Source: Candidatus Omnitrophota bacterium (GTDB lineage Bacteria; Omnitrophota; Omnitrophia; Omnitrophales; Aquincolibacteriaceae). Taken from it: DNA of 6,462 nucleotides. Shown one piece after another: positions 1-6,039 of this stretch (position 1 is the stretch's first letter; the number at the start of each line of letters is the position of its first letter). The stretch lies in assembly GCA_023246995.1 (NCBI GenBank), contig JAHFHI010000075.1, forward strand, positions 1 to 6,462. Direction: 5' to 3'. Made by a program: the position numbers and the translations under genes. The notes beneath the pieces are model-generated. The model searched no databases. It had not been told where the DNA came from and saw nothing but the letters and a program-made list of their open reading frames with translations.

Positions 1-211
1 CCTGACCTTGAGGAAGCCTTGGAGCAACATTACCTCCTCCGGTAGGAACGGTAACAGCCGAGCCGAGATCCCCCGCGTTTGCAGGGACCTCCTGACCTTG
101 AGGAAGCCTTGGAGCAACATTACCTCCTCCGGTAGGAACGGTAACAGCCGAGCCGAGATCCCCCGCGTTTGCAGGGATCTCCTGACCTTGCGGAAGCCTT
201 GGGGCTGCATT
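1..211 (-). repeat. 90-bp in-frame tandem repeats (2.3 copies visible)
   Basis: Units run 211-122, 121-32 and 31-1 (cut). The period of 90 bases equals exactly 30 codons, so the reading frame is kept. Units 1 and 2 differ at five positions (bases 178, 191, 203, 206 and 207 against 88, 101, 113, 116 and 117), all in the first 36 bases of the unit. The remaining 54 bases are identical, and the visible 31 bases of unit 3 match unit 2 exactly. Two of the five changes are silent. The first unit carries Ala and Ile where the second has Val. Such low divergence suggests recent expansion or ongoing homogenisation. Confidence 0.95.
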
Positions 212-619
212 TTCCCCAGCGGACGGCGTGGGCGTTACACCAACACTTGGCTGGCCCGCCCCAAATACCGTTTGGGGTGAAACCTTACCCAAAGACGCCG
301 TGTCCGGCGTCTTGCCTGAATCACGAGCCTGGATGGCAAGCTCTTCGGGCTCTAGCCCTTCCTCGTCCTCATCTTCAGACTCTTCACTAGCAGTGGCCGC
401 ATTCTGCGGGGTTATACGCTGCTCCGAGTCGTTAGCAACTTCCGCTCCGGCCTGGCTGACAGCGCTCGGTTCGAGCGTATTGGATCCGGACGACTGTTCG
501 GTTCCCGGTTCCTGGACCTCCTGCGTTTTCCCGCCGCTTTTTTGATCAAAGGGCCATGTGAATGCCAGGCTTAAAAAGGCCGCAGCAAGCATCAAGATGC
601 TGATTCGTAATGTTCTCAT
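1..619 (-). CDS. Secreted repeat protein, N-terminal part (C-terminus outside window)
   Basis: The frame is open from an ATG at 619-617 to base 1 without a stop, giving 206 codons of a longer gene. The ATG has a strong ribosome site (GGGAGG, 5 bases upstream). Residues 1-21 look like a Sec signal peptide: MRTLR, a hydrophobic core (residues 6-20), then a possible cut near AFT-WP. There is no lipobox cysteine. Residues 25-76 are polar and low-complexity. Residues 79-93 are a strongly acidic run (EESEDEDEEGLEPEE). From residue 137 the chain consists of 30-residue repeats containing APRLPQGQE, PANAGDLG and VTVPTGGG. Two are complete and a third is cut by the window edge. The composition (Pro, Gly, Ala, Asn, almost no aromatics) suggests an extended or disordered exported protein, perhaps a surface stalk. 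I do not recognise the family. It follows the beta-oxidation genes after 52 bases, and nothing ties it to their function. Confidence 0.82.
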   Translation of the reverse strand, partial: MRTLRISILMLAAAFLSLAFTWPFDQKSGGKTQEVQEPGTEQSSGSNTLEPSAVSQAGAEVANDSEQRITPQNAATASEESEDEDEEGLEPEELAIQARDSGKTPDTASLGKVSPQTVFGAGQPSVGVTPTPSAGENAAPRLPQGQEIPANAGDLGSAVTVPTGGGNVAPRLPQGQEVPANAGDLGSAVTVPTGGGNVAPRLPQGQ

Positions 620-624
620 TTTTT

Positions 625-630
625 CCTCCC
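625..630 (-). promoter_or_regulatory. Ribosome binding site of the repeat protein
   Basis: GGGAGG lies 5 bases (AAAAA) before the ATG at 619. It is the best Shine-Dalgarno match in the window and it fixes the start of the secreted protein. Confidence 0.8.
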
Positions 631-634
631 GGTT

Positions 635-663
635 ATAATAATGTTACTTTTCTGTAATGTCTA
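635..663 (-). promoter_or_regulatory. Possible sigma-70-type promoter for the repeat protein
   Basis: In the 52-base gap after the hydratase gene, TAGACA (663-658) and TATTAT (640-635) are separated by 17 bases. Each matches its consensus hexamer (TTGACA, TATAAT) at five of six positions. Weakness: transcription would begin near 628, inside the ribosome site at 630-625, leaving a leader of about 9 bases. The gap is AT-rich, so chance matches are likely. If real, it would let the repeat protein be expressed separately from the upstream lipid genes. Confidence 0.3.
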
Positions 664-671
664 ACTTATCT

Positions 672-1466
672 CTACTTGTCCAAAAACTTTGGCTGACGCT
701 TTTCAAGAAACGCCTTTACGCCCTCTTTCATATCTTCGCTCTTAACCGTCTGGCTAAACGCTTCGGCTTCAGCGCGAAGCCCGTCCTGAAGGCTTGAGCC
801 GATCCCCGCGCGCATGGCCTTTTCGGCCAGGCCGATGGCGACGCGGCTTTTCACGGCGATTTTTTTGGCAAGACCCATGGTTTGTTTTATAAGTTCCCCG
901 TCCGGAACGACCCGGTTCACAAGGCCTATCCGAAGGGCTTCCTGCGCCGAAATCACATCTCCGGTCAGAACAAGCTCGCGGGCTTTGGCAAGCCCGGCCA
1001 GTCTTGCCAAGCGTTGGGTTCCTCCGAAGCCCGGGATAATCCCGAGATTGATTTCGGGTTGGCCGAACTTTGCGCGCTCGGAGGCAATCCGCATATGGAA
1101 GGCCATCACAAGTTCATTGCCGCCGCCCACGCAAACCCCATGAATGGCGGCGATGGTAATTTTTGAGGAGTTTTCAATTTTATTCAGCACTTTTTGGCCG
1201 CTTAAGGCGAGCTCCAACCCCTGTTCCGGGGAAGCGATTCCTGCAATCTCCTTAATATCCGCGCCCGCGATGAAGGCATTTGTTCCCGCAGTGGTAAAAA
1301 CCACGACCTTGACCGTTTCGTCCTTCTCAAGCTCTCCGAAAACCTGGTCAAGCTCGGCCAAGACCGCGGAGGTGAGGATATTGACGGGCGGGTTATCGAG
1401 AGTGAGCAAAGCAATCTGCTCTTCGACTTTAACTTTTAGAAATCGGAGTTCAGGCAGTGTATTCAA
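672..1466 (-). CDS. Enoyl-CoA hydratase (crotonase family)
   Basis: This enzyme hydrates trans-2-enoyl-CoA to L-3-hydroxyacyl-CoA, the second step of beta-oxidation. With the TTG at 1466-1464 as start it has 264 residues, normal for the family. The beta-alpha core starts near residue 11 and contains LDNPPVN (23-29). The first oxyanion segment is AGADIKE (67-73). The motif GGGNELVMA (114-122) and FGQPEINLG (134-142) carry both catalytic glutamates, E118 and E138, equivalent to E144 and E164 of the rat enzyme, so it should be active. IPGFGGTQRL (144-153) and LTGDVISAQEA (167-177) are classic. No ATG is available. The frame stays open upstream to an ATG at 1718, but those 84 residues are a shadow of the dehydrogenase gene. 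TTG is preceded by GGGGA; a CTG at 1457 is the alternative. The start overlaps the dehydrogenase stop, suggesting translational coupling or a split fused gene. Confidence 0.9.
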   Translation of the reverse strand: MNTLPELRFLKVKVEEQIALLTLDNPPVNILTSAVLAELDQVFGELEKDETVKVVVFTTAGTNAFIAGADIKEIAGIASPEQGLELALSGQKVLNKIENSSKITIAAIHGVCVGGGNELVMAFHMRIASERAKFGQPEINLGIIPGFGGTQRLARLAGLAKARELVLTGDVISAQEALRIGLVNRVVPDGELIKQTMGLAKKIAVKSRVAIGLAEKAMRAGIGSSLQDGLRAEAEAFSQTVKSEDMKEGVKAFLEKRQPKFLDK

Positions 1467-2667
1467 AAAATCCCCGCTGGGTTTTACGGCCGAGAAATTT
1501 CGCTCCGGCCATACGTTTAAGACGGGGTGCCGGCCAAAACCGGTCGCCATGTTCGCGCCACAGATCCTCGAGGCCTTTGAGAACCCGGTCGAGCCCGGTC
1601 TCATCAGCGTACTTGAGCGGGCCTCCTTTATCTTGCGGAAAACCGATCCCGGCCACCATGGCAAGGTCAATATCCGCGGACCGGGCGACGTTTTCCTCAA
1701 GGCAAAGCACGGCTTCATTGATCATCGGGTAAAGAATTCTCTCAAAGCTGAATCGCGTCCCTTTGCGTCCCGTCTTTTTTTGCACCGCCGCGATCATTTC
1801 AGGAAGGATATCGGGTTTATCGGGCGAATAAGAAAAAAAACCTCCGCCCGTTTTGGCTCCAAAATATTTTCTCTCATAAAGCTCAATCCAGATTTCCGCG
1901 GGTTTCATGCGATTGCCGTAGGAATCAAGCAGGACCTTGGTCGCGTCAAAGCAAACATCGATCCCGAGCTGGTCCACCAACGTGAAAGGGCCCATGGGGA
2001 GACCAAAATCCCGGGCTGCCTGATCGATCTGCTCACGGGTCGCGGCACCCTCCTGAAGGCAGTAGGCCGCTTCATTAAGATAGGGCATCAAAAGACGATT
2101 CACCAAAAAACCGGCGCATTCACTCACCCGGACCGGAAGCTTTCGCAGGCTTTCCGAAAAATTCATGACGTCGTCGACTGTTTCAGACGAGGTCGCAAGC
2201 CCGGGAATCACTTCCACAAGCTTCATCACCGAGGCGGGATAGAAGAAATGCATCCCGACAAACTTTCCCGGGCGTTTGGTGTCAGCGCCCATTTCAGAAA
2301 TCGAAAGAGCCGAAGTGTTGGTCGCCAGGATGGCTCCTTCGCCCAAAACCGTATCCAGCTCCTGAAAAACCCGCTTCTTAAGTTCCATCTTCTCGGGGAC
2401 GGCTTCAATGACAATGTCGACGTCTTTGAAATCTTCGTAGCGCGTGGTGGGAATCACAAGAGCGAGCTTATTGTCCATCTCCCCGGAAGTCATCTTGCCT
2501 TTATCAACACGCCTCTTATAAATAGCCCGGATTCTTTCAACGCCGCGCTGAACAAGTTCGTCTGTCGTATCTCTCAAAACCACCGGAAGTCCCGCATAGG
2601 TTATCACCTGGGCAATCTCGGAGCCCATGGTTCCTGCGCCAACGACACCCGCCTTATAAATATACAT
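1450..2667 (-). CDS. 3-hydroxyacyl-CoA dehydrogenase (with duplicated C-terminal domain)
   Basis: This enzyme oxidises L-3-hydroxyacyl-CoA to 3-ketoacyl-CoA with NAD+, the third step of beta-oxidation. It has 405 residues. The N-terminal Rossmann domain (1-185) has GAGTMG at 10-15 for NAD and IEAVPE at 87-92. Active-site residues match the human enzyme: S119 in NTSAL, H140 in HFFYP, E152 in LVEV (12 residues after the His, as expected) and N190 in GFLVNRLL. HFFYP has Tyr where HFFNP is usual. The first C-terminal domain is about 187-283 (LPMGPFTLVDQLGID). A second, related one is about 306-403, with GFPQDKGGPLKYADETGLDR and a terminal GFFEY. This layout resembles the dehydrogenase half of multifunctional beta-oxidation proteins rather than the short mitochondrial enzyme (about 300 residues). 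The ATG has AAGGA upstream. It starts 48 bases after the thiolase stop and runs into the hydratase gene. Confidence 0.95.
   Translation of the reverse strand: MYIYKAGVVGAGTMGSEIAQVITYAGLPVVLRDTTDELVQRGVERIRAIYKRRVDKGKMTSGEMDNKLALVIPTTRYEDFKDVDIVIEAVPEKMELKKRVFQELDTVLGEGAILATNTSALSISEMGADTKRPGKFVGMHFFYPASVMKLVEVIPGLATSSETVDDVMNFSESLRKLPVRVSECAGFLVNRLLMPYLNEAAYCLQEGAATREQIDQAARDFGLPMGPFTLVDQLGIDVCFDATKVLLDSYGNRMKPAEIWIELYERKYFGAKTGGGFFSYSPDKPDILPEMIAAVQKKTGRKGTRFSFERILYPMINEAVLCLEENVARSADIDLAMVAGIGFPQDKGGPLKYADETGLDRVLKGLEDLWREHGDRFWPAPRLKRMAGAKFLGRKTQRGFFEYTA
1471..1475 (-). promoter_or_regulatory. Possible ribosome site for the TTG start of the hydratase
   Basis: GGGGA lies 4 bases before the TTG at 1466, inside the last codons of the dehydrogenase. 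The match to the Shine-Dalgarno consensus is only partial and the spacing is short. It is the sole reason, apart from protein length, to prefer TTG at 1466 over CTG at 1457. Confidence 0.35.
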
Positions 2668-2673
2668 AACTTT

Positions 2674-2678
2674 TCCTT
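2674..2678 (-). promoter_or_regulatory. Ribosome binding site of the dehydrogenase
   Basis: AAGGA lies 6 bases before the ATG at 2667, with normal spacing. This supports the start given, MYIYKAGVVGAG, where the Rossmann fold begins almost at once. Confidence 0.65.
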
Positions 2679-2682
2679 AATT

Positions 2683-2691
2683 ACTATAACA
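2683..2691 (-). promoter_or_regulatory. Extended -10-like sequence before the dehydrogenase
   Basis: The 48-base gap between thiolase and dehydrogenase contains TG-T-TATAGT, a good match to an extended -10 box. No clear -35 box is present, and the predicted transcription start (about 2676) would cut into the ribosome site at 2678-2674. A weak hairpin just upstream (GGCG at 2709-2706, CGCC at 2700-2697, 5-base loop) could instead be a processing or pausing site. Both are low-confidence readings of a short AT-rich gap. Confidence 0.18.
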
Positions 2692-2715
2692 GGTTCGGCG
2701 AATTCCGCCAAAGGC

Positions 2716-3906
2716 TCATTTTCGCTCAATGACAATGGCCCCACCGAGCCCGCCCCCGACGCACATGGAAGCCGCTCCCAGGGACAGATTCCGCCTCTTC
2801 ATTTCATGGAGGAGGGTCACGACAATTCTGGCTCCCGTGGCCCCCACCGGGTGCCCCAAGGCAATGGCCCCGCCGTTAACGTTCACGATATCACGCTTAA
2901 GGCCCATTTTTTTCTCAACCGCAAGATATTGGGCGGCAAAGGCTTCATTGATCTCAAAAAGCTGGATATCCTTTATCTCGACGCCCGCCTTCTTGAAGGC
3001 GATGGGTAATGCATGGGCCGGGCCTATCCCCATCCGCTCCGGCTCCACTCCGGCAAAACCGTAACCGCGGACAGTGCCCAAAATCTCAAGTCCTAAACTT
3101 TTCGCCTTTTCCCGGGTCGTGACAAGCACCACCGCGGCTCCGTCTGAAATCGGGCAGGAGTTCCCGGGGGTGACAGTCCCCCCGTCTTTAAAAACAGTGG
3201 GATATTGGGAAAGCATCTGAACGTTTAATGCCGGATTCGGACCTTCATCATTGACAAAAGTTTCGGGGGGCAATTCCTTGCCGTAGGCCTTTTTAGGCAC
3301 CATGACCTTGATGATCTCATCCTTAAACCTTCCTTCGCGGGTCGCGCGAAAAGCGCGCTGGTGGGAGAGCACCGAAAATTCATCTTGCTCCTGGCGTGTG
3401 ATCTTGAATTCCTCCGCGAGATTCTCCGCAGTGCCTCCCATGATCAGCCCTGAAACAGGGTCCGTGAGACCTTCCCATATCGTGTCGACCAAGGCAGAGT
3501 TGCGCAGCCGCTTGCCGAAGCGCAGATCGCGGCAGACAAAGGGCGCCGCGGACATAATTTCTACGCCTCCCGAGACAATTAACTCGCCGTCTCCGGATTT
3601 GATAATTTGGCAGGCGTTTACAATGGCTTGAAGGCCGGAAGCGCAATTACGCGCCACGGTATAGGCCGTGATTTCCTTAGGCAAGCCCGCCATAAGGGCG
3701 ATCACTCTTGAAACATTAGCGGCGTCAGACTGCTGTCCGACGCACCCGAAAATGACCTCATCGATGGCGGTAGGATCAATCTTGGTGCGTTCCAGAAGAG
3801 CCCGGAGCGCAATTTCTCCGAGTTTCTGCTGGGTCATATCCTTGAGGGCTCCGCCCAAATTTCCCTGCGGCGTTCTCAAGGCTCCTGCGATCACGATTTC
3901 TGGCAT
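2716..3906 (-). CDS. Thiolase (acetyl-CoA C-acyltransferase / acetyltransferase)
   Basis: This enzyme cleaves 3-ketoacyl-CoA with CoA to acetyl-CoA and a shortened acyl-CoA, the last step of beta-oxidation, or condenses two acetyl-CoA in reverse. It has 396 residues, typical of the family. The N-terminus is canonical (MPEIVIAGALRTPQG). The acylated nucleophile is C88 in NCASGLQA. NEAFAAQ (320-326), H352 in GGAIALGHPVGATGAR (345-360) and C382 in CVGGGLGG complete the active site. TPGNSCPISDGAA (246-258) is the usual thiolase loop. Chain-length preference cannot be read from sequence. The frame is open 43 codons further upstream, but that stretch overlaps the patatin gene and has no family similarity. 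The ATG at 3906 follows the patatin stop by 32 bases. Its ribosome site is poor: GGGCGG lies 8 bases upstream, while the better GAGGAG is 18 bases away. Confidence 0.95.
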   Translation of the reverse strand: MPEIVIAGALRTPQGNLGGALKDMTQQKLGEIALRALLERTKIDPTAIDEVIFGCVGQQSDAANVSRVIALMAGLPKEITAYTVARNCASGLQAIVNACQIIKSGDGELIVSGGVEIMSAAPFVCRDLRFGKRLRNSALVDTIWEGLTDPVSGLIMGGTAENLAEEFKITRQEQDEFSVLSHQRAFRATREGRFKDEIIKVMVPKKAYGKELPPETFVNDEGPNPALNVQMLSQYPTVFKDGGTVTPGNSCPISDGAAVVLVTTREKAKSLGLEILGTVRGYGFAGVEPERMGIGPAHALPIAFKKAGVEIKDIQLFEINEAFAAQYLAVEKKMGLKRDIVNVNGGAIALGHPVGATGARIVVTLLHEMKRRNLSLGAASMCVGGGLGGAIVIERK

Positions 3907-3938
3907 AGGTGGAACCGCCCGAAACTCCTCTTTAGCTC

Positions 3939-5969
3939 TTACTCGGTCAAAAGTCTCTTGATTTCGTCCATCTGTTCGCGGGTCTTCTGCTCTCCCACGC
4001 GGATGAACTTCTCCGGAGAATAAAATTCCGCCCAATGCGCCTCCGGAGCCACGGCATGAATCAAAATATCGGCCTGATGTCCCCAGGATTCTGCTATTTC
4101 GTACTCCAGGAACTGGATCGTGTTTACAATAATATTAAAGGTATTAACGGCATAGCGATTATAGACTTTATGCATCCCTTTTGCCACAAAGCGCTTAAAA
4201 TAGCCCGTTTCAGCCTGCATTTGGACCCGGAGTTTTTCCTCTTCAATCTGGACACGGTGCTTCTCAAGACGGTCCTTGGGGCCGGGCAGGACGTTCACGG
4301 CAATGATTTTCTTAATCCCAAGGCTTGAGAGGACCCTCACCGGAAGCGGGTCCACAACCCCTCCGTCGATCAGACATTGATCCCTGTGGATCACGGGGAT
4401 AAAAATTCCGGGGATTGAAATACTCGCCCGGATCGCATCGACAAGACGGCCGGATTCCAGCACGACCTCCTCGGAGGTGAACAAATCGGCGGCAATCACC
4501 TTGACCGGGATCTCGAGATCCTGAAAGGTTTTATCGCCCAGGTAGGATTCCATAAAACGGCTCACCTGGTGCCCCTTAAAGAATCCTCCCCGGTGCGCGA
4601 GCGCCATGTCCCGGAATCCGAGAAGCCGGAAAAAACTGGTGCGCTTATCCATGCTTTTGGCAAGACTCTCGAGCTGGTCGGTCGAAAAGCCCGCGGCCCA
4701 AAAAGCTCCGACCAGGGCCCCGATGCTGCAGCCGGCAATCATATCGACCTGGATACCCTCTTTTTCTAGCGCCCGGAGGACCCCGATATGGGCCAGGCCG
4801 TAAGCCGCCCCGCTGCCGAGCGCCAATCCTAAAAGCGTCCCGGAAAGTTCCTTGGCAATATAACGCAGGGTCTTCTGATACCGGTCGGGCTGTCCCGTCC
4901 TGGAGGGTAGAACCGAAAAAATCCGGGACCCGAGCATTCCTTCTTTTTGTTCAAAAGTGAGCGGATGCGCGCCTGTGGTCTCCGGGTCCGGAAGGATCAC
5001 GCGGATTTCGTTTTTACTGAATCCGAAGCTCTGCTCAAAATCCTGAAGCACCTGGCCGTATCCGGGCAGTTCGGCGGGTTCATGCCCGGTCAAAACATAG
5101 ATGGCGTCGGAATGCTTCATGGCGCGAAACGTAGCATCATTTATTTCTGGCGCCAGCCGGACCATGAGGTCATCGAACCGGGAGGCCAAAAAAATCAGGA
5201 GGGCGGGGATCTTTGCGCTCTGCTCACCGGCACGGGCGTGAAAGTAATCGAAACCGGAAGGGTGCCGGACCAGATAAGTTCGCAAATCCGGTTCTTTGGT
5301 CCCATCGATACGTTCAAGATCGAAACTCCCGGGGAAAACTCCTTGAAAGGTTTCCGAGAAAAGCGCCCCCGGGGGTTCGCTTCCCAGATCCACCATCAGC
5401 ACCTTGCGTTTGCCTTGCCCGGCCAAAGCCCCGCAAAGGTCGGTCCAAAATTGAAATCCCTCAAACCCCTGCCCTTTTGAAAAGAAGGCCACGATCTTGA
5501 CCTCGCGGCGCGTGCTGGTGTCCGCGACTTTCGTCAGACGGTGGCCAAGGGATCGGTTAAGGTGCCTTGAAATTGCGGGAATTTCCTGGATGAGTTTTAG
5601 GAAATCTTCCTTCTCAAATTTAAGGAGGAGACCGTCCCGTTTGGCTTCCACACAAGCGCTGTGAAGCCGCCCGGTCAAAAGAGAGGCTTCTCCGAAATGG
5701 TCGCCGCGGTAAAAATAAATCAGGGTTTCCTCGGCTTTGCCCTGCTTCGGCCTCGCGTAAAGGCGGAAGCGCCCGGAAATGACTACATAGAAAGCTTCGG
5801 AGGGTGTCGCTTCTTCATAGACGATATCCCCGCGCTTATACTCGACAAGGCGCGCTTTTTTTTCTATCAGGCGCTGTTCCGATGGGCTTAGAGAAGAAAA
5901 AACAGGGATGTCATCGAGGGAATACTCTTTGACGAACTCAAATTTCCGGCCGAATTGAAAAAGTGCCAT
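3939..5969 (-). CDS. NTE-like patatin phospholipase with cNMP-binding-like domain
   Basis: The 676 residues form three modules. Residues 13-130 form a CRP-like cyclic-nucleotide fold (GDIVYEE, 47-53; HFGEASLL, 91-98). Its phosphate cassette reads RLHSACVEA, so the usual Arg is a His and ligand binding is doubtful. Residues 156-370 resemble a MinD/ParA-type domain (KIVAFFSKGQGF, LAGQGKRKVLMVDLG) without the P-loop GKT. Eukaryotic neuropathy target esterase has, from memory, a comparable region before its catalytic domain. Residues 380-560 are the patatin hydrolase: oxyanion loop GSGAAYG (385-391), nucleophile S415 in GCSIG and D535 in DGG form the Ser-Asp dyad. The oxyanion loop normally has Arg where Y390 stands. 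A helical tail (565-676) has no clear membrane segment. The likely role is a cytoplasmic or membrane-associated phospholipase or lysophospholipase feeding fatty acids to the downstream enzymes. The start is certain because an in-frame TAA lies two codons upstream. No Shine-Dalgarno site is visible. Confidence 0.92.
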   Translation of the reverse strand: MALFQFGRKFEFVKEYSLDDIPVFSSLSPSEQRLIEKKARLVEYKRGDIVYEEATPSEAFYVVISGRFRLYARPKQGKAEETLIYFYRGDHFGEASLLTGRLHSACVEAKRDGLLLKFEKEDFLKLIQEIPAISRHLNRSLGHRLTKVADTSTRREVKIVAFFSKGQGFEGFQFWTDLCGALAGQGKRKVLMVDLGSEPPGALFSETFQGVFPGSFDLERIDGTKEPDLRTYLVRHPSGFDYFHARAGEQSAKIPALLIFLASRFDDLMVRLAPEINDATFRAMKHSDAIYVLTGHEPAELPGYGQVLQDFEQSFGFSKNEIRVILPDPETTGAHPLTFEQKEGMLGSRIFSVLPSRTGQPDRYQKTLRYIAKELSGTLLGLALGSGAAYGLAHIGVLRALEKEGIQVDMIAGCSIGALVGAFWAAGFSTDQLESLAKSMDKRTSFFRLLGFRDMALAHRGGFFKGHQVSRFMESYLGDKTFQDLEIPVKVIAADLFTSEEVVLESGRLVDAIRASISIPGIFIPVIHRDQCLIDGGVVDPLPVRVLSSLGIKKIIAVNVLPGPKDRLEKHRVQIEEEKLRVQMQAETGYFKRFVAKGMHKVYNRYAVNTFNIIVNTIQFLEYEIAESWGHQADILIHAVAPEAHWAEFYSPEKFIRVGEQKTREQMDEIKRLLTE

Positions 5970-5976
5970 GGCTTAT

Positions 5977-5982
5977 ATTATA
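5977..5982 (-). promoter_or_regulatory. TATAAT -10-like box immediately before the patatin start
   Basis: A perfect TATAAT (5982-5977) ends 7 bases before the ATG at 5969, which would place transcription start at or next to the A of the ATG. The gene has no Shine-Dalgarno match, so a leaderless transcript is possible. The -35 region, about 17 bases upstream (near 6005-6000, CGTTTT), is a poor match, which lowers confidence. Confidence 0.33.
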
Positions 5983-5984
5983 TC

Positions 5985-5998
5985 GGCCGACCGCGGCC
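5985..5998. repeat. Short GC-rich inverted repeat between glpK and the patatin gene
   Basis: GGCCG and CGGCC flank a 4-base loop (ACCG). The repeat lies just upstream of the TATAAT box, in the promoter spacer if that promoter is real, so it could be an operator. It is not a terminator for the minus-strand kinase gene, because the T-run lies before the stem in that direction. A 5-bp stem of this composition can occur by chance. Confidence 0.3.
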
Positions 5999-6039
5999 AA
6001 AAACGAACGGAACCTAAACCTGCGTGGACTGATATTTCT

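Noticed and set aside
1..211. CRISPR array
   Set aside because: The 90-base units abut directly with no variable spacers and are coding on the minus strand.
8..545. Plus-strand open frames over the repeat region, including a serine-rich one
   Set aside because: They are shadows. A 90-base period keeps any open frame open, and the serine run is the antisense of the acidic segment. The minus-strand frame has a signal peptide and a strong ribosome site.
1467..1718. An 84-residue N-terminal extension of the hydratase starting at an ATG at 1718
   Set aside because: The extension lies inside the C-terminal coding region of the dehydrogenase in another frame. It is rich in Arg, Ser, Pro and Trp and has no similarity to crotonases.
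2697..2709. Terminator hairpin between thiolase and dehydrogenase
   Set aside because: The stem is only 4 bp and is not followed by a T-run.
1144..3009. A 621-codon open frame on the plus strand opposite the hydratase, dehydrogenase and thiolase genes
   Set aside because: It spans several well-identified genes and the gaps between them, has no ribosome site or recognisable domain, and its composition is that of an antisense shadow.
3907..4035. A 43-residue N-terminal extension of the thiolase starting at an ATG at 4035
   Set aside because: It mostly overlaps the end of the phospholipase gene, and the thiolase family begins at the MPEIVIAG segment.
4947..5480. A 177-codon plus-strand open frame
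   Set aside because: It lies wholly inside the phospholipase gene, has no start signals and has no recognised motif.
5985..6005. Rho-independent terminator after glpK
   Set aside because: The T-run comes before the stem when read on the minus strand, and no T-run follows it. On the plus strand the stem is followed by A bases.
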